In this document: piece by piece, positions 57,420 through 64,000 of the stretch
How positions within the stretch are numbered: the first letter of the stretch is position 1
Layout of the letters: every line of letters starts with the position of its first letter
Source: Trematomus loennbergii
Taxonomy: Eukaryota > Chordata > Actinopteri > Perciformes > Nototheniidae
Reading direction: 5' to 3'
DNA length: 64,000 nt
Assembly (NCBI GenBank): GCA_012861695.1
Contig: JAAOOA010001171.1
Coordinates: 90,424 to 154,423, forward strand
Notes under the pieces: model-generated
What the model was told of the DNA's origin: nothing
What the model saw: the letters and a program-made list of their open reading frames with translations, nothing else
Database searches by the model: none
Program-made: the position numbers and the translations under genes

Positions 57420-60400
57420 TTATCTTATCTTACTCGCTCTGTGCAGATTAAACATGTAGAGCGCAGTGACCGACCTGCAGGAGCCACGTTTAGTTCAGGA
57501 CAGCTTGGTGAGCTCAAGGTCAGCGTTTAAGCCTTCGCTAGGAGCACCAGCTCTGTTACTGAGGGAAGCCTTGACTCAAACTCTATTATTAGGCATTCTG
57601 GCGTGGCCTCTCAGCATTTCCCCCCCCCCCCCTCGTCGTGCTTACAGTAGACTGCACCGATCCATTTGAGCTCCTCAGAGATCCTCATGGGAGCCTAAGT
57701 CTGGGGATAATCACCTGTAAGAATCACTGAGATTATGACAGGGGGAGTGAAAGGGGAAACAGAGAGTCAGGGGGGGGGGGATTTATTCTGCTTCAGCTGT
57801 TGGTGTTGCAGCAATTACTACTGACACTCAGTGTAAATGTGCTTAGGGTTTTGAAACAGTGTTAGCTGTTGTCGTGTTAAGGTAATTCCAGAGTAGCTAC
57901 GATGCTGTCCTACGATACAAATTCTTAAAAATAACTACAAAAGTGGTAGAAAGTAAAGAGTGTAAACATCTTTTTAGGTTGGTATGAATTTGCTTTGGTT
58001 TGTCATTATTATTTGAAAAAGTAAAAATATTATTTTGTCCATTTATATACGTGGATTTCAGTTGTAGAAATAACAAAAAATAAACTAAAGTAAACATTTA
58101 CAATAGCGTGCATTTTAGTCATCTAAGCATCTAATTTCCCCTTTGTTTACCCCAACATAATGACAGAGGAATTGTCCAAAGGCATTGTGGGAAATGTAGG
58201 GAATCGTTAAACAAAGCACAAGCAGGTAAGGCAAGTTAAGGGAAAGTGGATACAACATATATTAAATAGAAAGGTTTTGACATTACAATTTCAAGTTATG
58301 GTGCAATTTAGTGGAAATTGAATAGGAAAGAAATGAAATACAGAAGCTACAGTTTGGTCTCCTGATGTATCTGTTTGTGCATCAGTGCATAGGGGGCCCT
58401 TTAAACCCCCAAATGTGGCAGTGTTAGGCTCCTACAGTGTCAAGCTACATAAGGCCATTCAATGGGCAGTGGTAAAGAAGATTCTTAACACCAGAAGCAA
58501 CTTTGCTGATCTGCTACAACGTGTCGGGTTCAAGATGTTCTTTTAGTTAGCTGATTTTTAAGAATGTGTAACACCTGGGAAAATATTGGTCTCTGCAGCA
58601 GGATTGAAGATAAACTGATTTAAAATGTAATGGCTGAGAATATGTGTGTTTACTCGAGTTCAATCATTGGATTTTCTTTTTGAAAGACACCACATGTAGT
58701 GCTATGAATCGTCCCTATGTCTGGTTTCACAGGCCTGCGCTAAGTGATCTTAAATGATGCATAGTGTATGAGTTAATTCCAACATTAGTTCCTTCAGTCT
58801 GCCACTCTCCAGCTGGTCCGCGTTAATCAAGGTGCAACACTCTCTGTCATCTTTTTTTCATCTTGACGTTCTTTTTCTCTTACAAGGCATGCATGCTGAA
58901 ATCCATTCAGGAAAGAAATGCAAACGAAAGAAAAACCACTGAGATTCAAAAAAACACAACTGTCCCTAGTAGAGTTACTACACAGCTTGATCATTCAAGA
59001 AACATCACGTCATGTAAACATGCCTTTTTCAAATGGCTCGCAGGCGTTAGCTGTGCAGCTGATTTTGCAGAAGACTCTCTGTAGGGATTAGGGAACGCCT
59101 GCACATGCATTGTTTTACACTTTGAATGCAATTAAGAAACAATTGTTATAAAGTTGCACATAATAGAAAATCAGCTGCACAGACTCTCGTCGCCTTCATG
59201 CCATTAATCAGTTCCTTCAGTGAGAAATGCTTAAACTAAAATGAAAAAAAGACAGACAATTTACACGTGAAAGAAAAACAGCAACATGTCCCAACCAACC
59301 CTGCACGCAAAGATAAATAAATCTATTTGGATATACTCTAAATGGATAAATAATATTACCATGATATACTCTATGTAACTTCATCAACAATAATTAAATA
59401 TCTCAAGGATGGCACCATCGCTTTTTTTGAAAAAACAAAGAAGAAAAAATTCATGGTGATATATTTTTTATAAAATCTGTAATAAAGTGATGTCCTCTCT
59501 TCCCTCTCCTCTCTCTCCTCCGTCTCTCCTCCCTCTCTCCTCCGTCTCTCCTCCCTCTCTCCTCCGTCTCTCCTCCGTCTCTCAGCACACTGGAATGCTG
59601 GAAGTTTGGTTTGTGCTTTAGGAGAGACGCGAACGTTTGTCCGTTTGTTCATTAGTTCCCCTCCCAAGTGTACGCAGAAGCAGAGCAGCAAGAGTCGTTA
59701 CTGTCACCAGAAGCCCCTGGGGTCCGTATAGCTGCCAACCAGCGGAGCACAGAGAGGCGAGGGATCGGGGAGAAAGAAAAAAAAAGAGTTTGTTTATGAT
59801 ACTTGATGTGTTTGTGTTAAAATCATCTTTTGCCAAGAGACAAAACATAAACATCGTCAGTCTTTTTCTCTCTTGGCTTAAGCTCGTGACAATGTTCCAA
59901 CAGAGGCGACACTGATCAGACGCAGATCCTTCTCTCCTGGCTTCAGTCTAGGAAAACAAAAAGACCTTTGGGGATATCATATATGTTTTCCCAGAGTGAT
60001 GTGACCCACGGTCCTTCTCTCTATCTCACAAACTTCGCTCTCTAGACAGTTCTTCCGTTCCTCTTTTAATGATGTCGCTGCTCATCCTCCCCGCACCCGA
60101 GCATTGAGGCTGACACAGTCCAGAAGAAAAGCACCGTGGGATGCATCAAACACCGCCGTCATCTTCCAAATGTCCCCGAAGAATACAAAACAGCCTCTCA
60201 TCTCTTCTCCTCTCCTTAACCCTCGTCTTCTCATCTCAAGTCGTTCCCTCTCTCCAGCCCCTTGAGGATTTAATTCCCCTACTTTAAAAGAAAAAAGGGG
60301 CAGAGGAGAGGGTAATTAGTTTTTTATTTTAAAGACAAAAAGTAGAAAATGGCAGTTGGAATATCTTCCCCATGAGACCAAAATATGTTCATCATGTTCA

Positions 60401-60591
60401 TTTGTTTTTTCTTCCTCCTTCTCGACCCTCAAAGTCGTTCGAGGTTTGGTTATTTTTACATTCTGTTTCCTTCAGGAGGGGTCATCTCAGTGCCGTCTTC
60501 ATCAAATTAAAATCATAATGAATTCCCTCCTTTGCACATTCACCCCCCTCTCCTCCTTCTCCTCCTCAAACCTTTTGTCTTCTCTTCATCA
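57420..60591. other. Region downstream of gjd2 stop, probably including its 3' UTR
   Basis: No coding homology. A CTCCTCCGTCTCTCCTCC-type pyrimidine repeat lies at 59490-59590. A minus-strand AATAAA is at 60323-60328, 264 bases past the stop. The true transcript end is unknown. Confidence 0.4.
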
Positions 60592-61441
60592 TCAGACGTA
60601 AGCTGATTCGCTGGACTGGGTGCGTCCGAGGTTTGGCGGCTGGGACAGGTGCGCCATGTCCTTCTTCCTGATCTCACAGATGGACTTCCGGCGGGCCTGA
60701 ACGCCTCGAATGGCGGCTTTAATCTTACGCCAGCCCAGGTGGTTGAGCTCGGCCAGGTTGAGCACCACGCAGATGCCGCTCACCGCGAACATGAACACCA
60801 GGAACACCGTTTTCTCCGTGGGGCGCGACACGTAGCACTCCACCTCCTTCAGACACGGGTAGCGGTCACACTCGAAAAGCCCGTGCACACTGAAGCCGTA
60901 GAGGAAGTACTGACCCACCAAGAAGCCGATCTCCAGCGCGTTTCTGAACACCACCTGGATGATGTAGAAGCGGGAGATGCCTTCTTGCCGGCGCACCTTG
61001 GAGCTCTTCGAGTGGGTGAGGCCTCGTGGCGCGTTGGGGATCTCCTTCACTTCCAGGCAGTCTGGTTCCTCCTTTCCTCCTCCTCCATCGCCGCCATGTT
61101 GAACGAGGATACCGTTGATGTTGCGGAGCTTACGAGTGCCGTCCCTTCCCCCGTAGTCCCTCTCCATGATGGGGTAGAGGAAGGAGTAGCGCCGTTCTTT
61201 CTGCTTGGCCGACTGGTGGACGGAGTAGGTGATGAAGCAGAGGCTGGGCGTGCACACCAGGATGATCTGGAAGACCCAGTATCGGATGTGTGAGATGGGG
61301 AAGGCCTTGTCGTAGCAGGCCTGGTTGCAGCCGGGTTGCAGGGTGTTGCAGACGAACATGGCCTGCTCGTCCTCGTACACGGTCTCTCCAACGATGGCCA
61401 CGATCAGGATACGGAAGATCACCACTACAGTGAGCAGGATC
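60592..61441 (-). CDS. gjd2: gjd2 exon 2, connexin 35/36 (neuronal gap-junction protein)
   Basis: This delta connexin forms the channels of electrical synapses in neurons and retina. The exon supplies residues 25-306 if exon 1 has the usual 71 bases. It contains TM1 ([18 protein letters not shown]), extracellular loop 1 with C-x6-C-x3-C (55, 62, 66), TM2 near 76-98, a cytoplasmic loop with the RRYS phosphosite at Ser110, TM3 near 183-205, loop 2 with C-x4-C-x5-C (215, 220, 226), TM4 near 236-258, RRKS with Ser277, and the C-terminal SAYV ligand for ZO-1 PDZ1. The acceptor at 61443-61442 splits the Arg codon exactly as in known gjd2 genes. It is intact over 850 bases. Fish have several gjd1/gjd2 paralogues; RRYSFLYP and length favour the Cx35 (gjd2) group, but the a/b copy is undetermined. 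Exon 1 is not in the window. Confidence 0.96.
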
Positions 61442-61447
61442 CTGGAG

Positions 61448-61450
61448 AGA

Positions 61451-61501
<51 letters not shown>
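61448..61501. repeat. (GA)n microsatellite at the gjd2 splice acceptor
   Basis: About 50 bases of GA on the plus strand. On the minus strand it is a CT run forming the polypyrimidine tract directly before the gjd2 exon 2 AG. Confidence 0.95.
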
Positions 61502-61506
61502 TACAT

Positions 61507-62194
<688 letters not shown>

Positions 62195-62199
62195 ATGTT

Positions 62200-62681
62200 T
62201 ACATCACTTCAGGGGACATTACATTGACTTACACACACTTCCTGGAGACTTATCCTAACCTTAACCATAACCAACACATGCCTAACCCTAACCCTAACCC
62301 TAACCCTAACGGTACGTCCACACGGCAGCGTGCGTTGAAGCTTGCCGGTGGGCGTGTCTGGCGTGCGACCAACAACCAATCACATTAATCTCCCGCCCTG
62401 GACACACAAGCACGTGGTTTGATTGGCTAGAGCTTGTAAATGGAGGCACAGCGACGCAACGGAACCACAATGCAGTTCGGCAAAGCATGACGTCACCCCA
62501 TTCAAAGTGAATGGGAAGCGTCTCCGTTGAAGCAACGCACGCTGCCGTGTGGACGGGCCGTAACCCTACCCTAACGAAGTCTTCACCCTAAAATTATTGA
62601 TTCCCCTCATGAGGGAGGCGAGTCCCCACACGTGACTGTGTAAACAGATTTAGGTCCCCACAAGGATAGTAATGCTAGGTC
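62200..62681. mobile_element. Microsatellite-flanked dispersed repeat, copy 2, split by a MITE
   Basis: Same sequence as 52966-53176, bordered by TG on the left and CA on the right. A short CCCTAA run at 62283-62309 inside it carries the Harbinger-like insertion. Confidence 0.85.
62311..62561. mobile_element. Harbinger-like MITE, copy 2
   Basis: It starts CGGTACGTCCACACGGCAGC and ends GCTGCCGTGTGGACGGGCCG, with TAA on both sides. It is about 75 bases shorter than 32688-33016 through an internal deletion. Confidence 0.85.
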
Positions 62682-62861
62682 ACACACACACACACACACA
62701 CACACACAATTATCTCCATTGCTGACTAAACTTACGTCGTTCTGCCTCACTGCCCTAGCAACAGGTGACACAGCGTGATGAACCTGGTTTGCAGATTAGC
62801 TGCTATTACTGGGTGTGGTGATTACTGATGCAGGAACTGGGTTACCTTCAATTCACTCTTT

Positions 62862-63034
<173 letters not shown>

Positions 63035-63248
63035 ATGGACTACAGGTTTCCCCTCTGTCCCTCTTTTTGTTCTTTTCTTACTTTACTCATCCCTCATTTA
63101 TTTTTCATATCTGAGACCATGCGAGCACTTTAGACAGCAAGCTGTTTGCCTTCCGCTCAGTGTGCGAGCCTGTGCTGTGTAATCTGTGACTAAAGTCTGG
63201 AACAAGGCTGCAGAGTGACCTGGATAAAGCGGTTAATCTGTTGATTGA

Positions 63249-63627
63249 AGCGGCCCTATTATGCCTTTTGGGATTGAACTTTCCTGCAGAATGTGAAATA
63301 GGTTTTTGTGCGTGTAAATGTTCTGCAAAGGCTAATACCTCGACTCCTTTGTTTACTTCGGGAACATAGTCAAATCACTAAGTAACACTCGCGCTTCTAT
63401 TGGCTAGCGCTCCAACACATTGTATGTGATAGGCTAAGGGACGGGAGACATCTCTAAGTCGTTGTCCAATCACAACAGAGCCAGCCAGCTAACCAATCAG
63501 AGCAGACTGGGCTCTGGTTTCAGACAGAGGGTGAAAAGAGGTGCTGCAGCATTAAAGCATGGAGACATGTCCCAGTAGAGACACTACATACTGATATGAA
63601 CCTGAGAATGAGCAGGGTAGGGCCTCT
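63249..63627. mobile_element. TTAA-type short transposon family B, compact single-unit copy
   Basis: GCGGCCCTATTATGCC at the left and GGGTAGGGCCTCT before TTAA (63628-63631) at the right. It has one GAGACACTACATACTGATAT unit, so it shows the state before 57-bp expansion. Confidence 0.8.
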
Positions 63628-63709
63628 TTAACTTGAATATGCACAGCTGCTCGTTAACAGTTATATTAGTGGATTATTAATTTACATATGCAATGTAAAT
63701 AGCTTAGAG

Positions 63710-63800
63710 CAGGGGTGTCAAACTCAAGGCCCGGGGGCCAAAATCCGGCCCGCGACTTCATTTTATGTGGCCGCAAGAGCTTGCAAAGAATTATTATACA
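63710..63800. mobile_element. hAT-type element fragment (CAGGGGTGTCAAACTC family)
   Basis: It starts CAGGGGTGTCAAACTCAAGG and matches 17201 onward, then passes into another repeat. Confidence 0.75.
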
Positions 63801-64000
63801 ATACAATTGTATTCTCATATGTACATAGCTACAGTGTAGTTATGACAATGAAATTCTTAGGTCACAGGCTCCTCCAACAGTGCAACAAAAAAAATATAAT
63901 AGTGCAAGTAAATAAATAAAATTGAATATAATAGAAATAGTGCAGGATAGTCTATATACAAGTAATTGGAATATTGATATATATAAGTTGCAAACAGATT
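63800..64000. mobile_element. Interspersed repeat fragment (same family as 7930-8225)
   Basis: GCTACAGTGTAGTTATGACA and GGTCACAGGCTCCTCCAACA match 7980-8035. Cut by the window end. Confidence 0.6.

Noticed and set aside
59371..59691. Arg/Glu-rich minus-strand ORF
   Set aside because: It derives from a CTCTCCTCC pyrimidine repeat downstream of gjd2.
60649..61293. 214-residue plus-strand ORF opposite gjd2
   Set aside because: It is the complement of a highly conserved connexin exon; it has no family resemblance of its own.
61442..61506. N-terminal [21 protein letters not shown] extension of the connexin ORF
   Set aside because: It is intron sequence (the CT repeat); the real protein continues from a separate first exon through the acceptor at 61443-61442.
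62283..62309. Chromosome end or large interstitial telomere
   Set aside because: Only about four CCCTAA units within a dispersed repeat that also occurs at 53 kb.

Overview
The window is vertebrate nuclear DNA, almost certainly from a percomorph-type teleost. It has spliced genes with GT-AG introns, a nuclear tRNA gene, very dense CA/TG microsatellites, and typical fish repeats: L2-like LINE tails, tRNA-derived SINEs, hAT and Tc1 transposons, and many short non-autonomous elements. There are no operons, prokaryotic genes or CRISPR arrays. Species and chromosome cannot be read from the sequence.

Three protein-coding genes can be supported, all on the minus strand. (1) 40-7746: sirt2, the NAD-dependent protein deacetylase sirtuin 2. 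Thirteen coding exons are visible and the C-terminal exons lie beyond the left edge. (2) 9761-16783: dmac2 (formerly ATP5SL), a leucine-rich-repeat mitochondrial protein needed for complex I assembly, in six coding exons, with a tRNA-Ile(AAT) gene in its first intron. (3) 60592-61441: the large second exon of gjd2 (connexin 35/36, the neuronal electrical-synapse gap-junction protein). Its 71-base first coding exon is not in the window. No functional link between the three genes is visible.

From about 17 kb to 60 kb I find no host protein gene. This stretch is transposon and microsatellite territory. It holds a decayed Tc1 transposon (26481-28933) carrying a second element inside its transposase; hAT-type elements with 8-bp target duplications; several families of short elements whose ends abut TTAA; TAA-flanked Harbinger-like elements; LINE fragments; a solo LTR (4926-5426); and a local duplication (about 43.1 kb and 51.3 kb).

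Two themes deserve attention. First, minisatellites have grown repeatedly inside short transposons: 37-bp units in two copies of one family, 57-bp units in two copies of another, 38-bp units in a hAT element, and 9/27-bp units in a fold-back element. The 57-bp unit is the transposon's own terminal segment, so those loci are rows of transposon ends. Second, sirt2 carries seven apparent single-base deletions, all in homopolymers, and dmac2 has one frameshift in its last exon. Most interruptions of the CA/TG arrays are likewise single-base losses. This pattern points to deletion-biased sequence error more than to gene death. I did not find a convincing undescribed multi-gene system.
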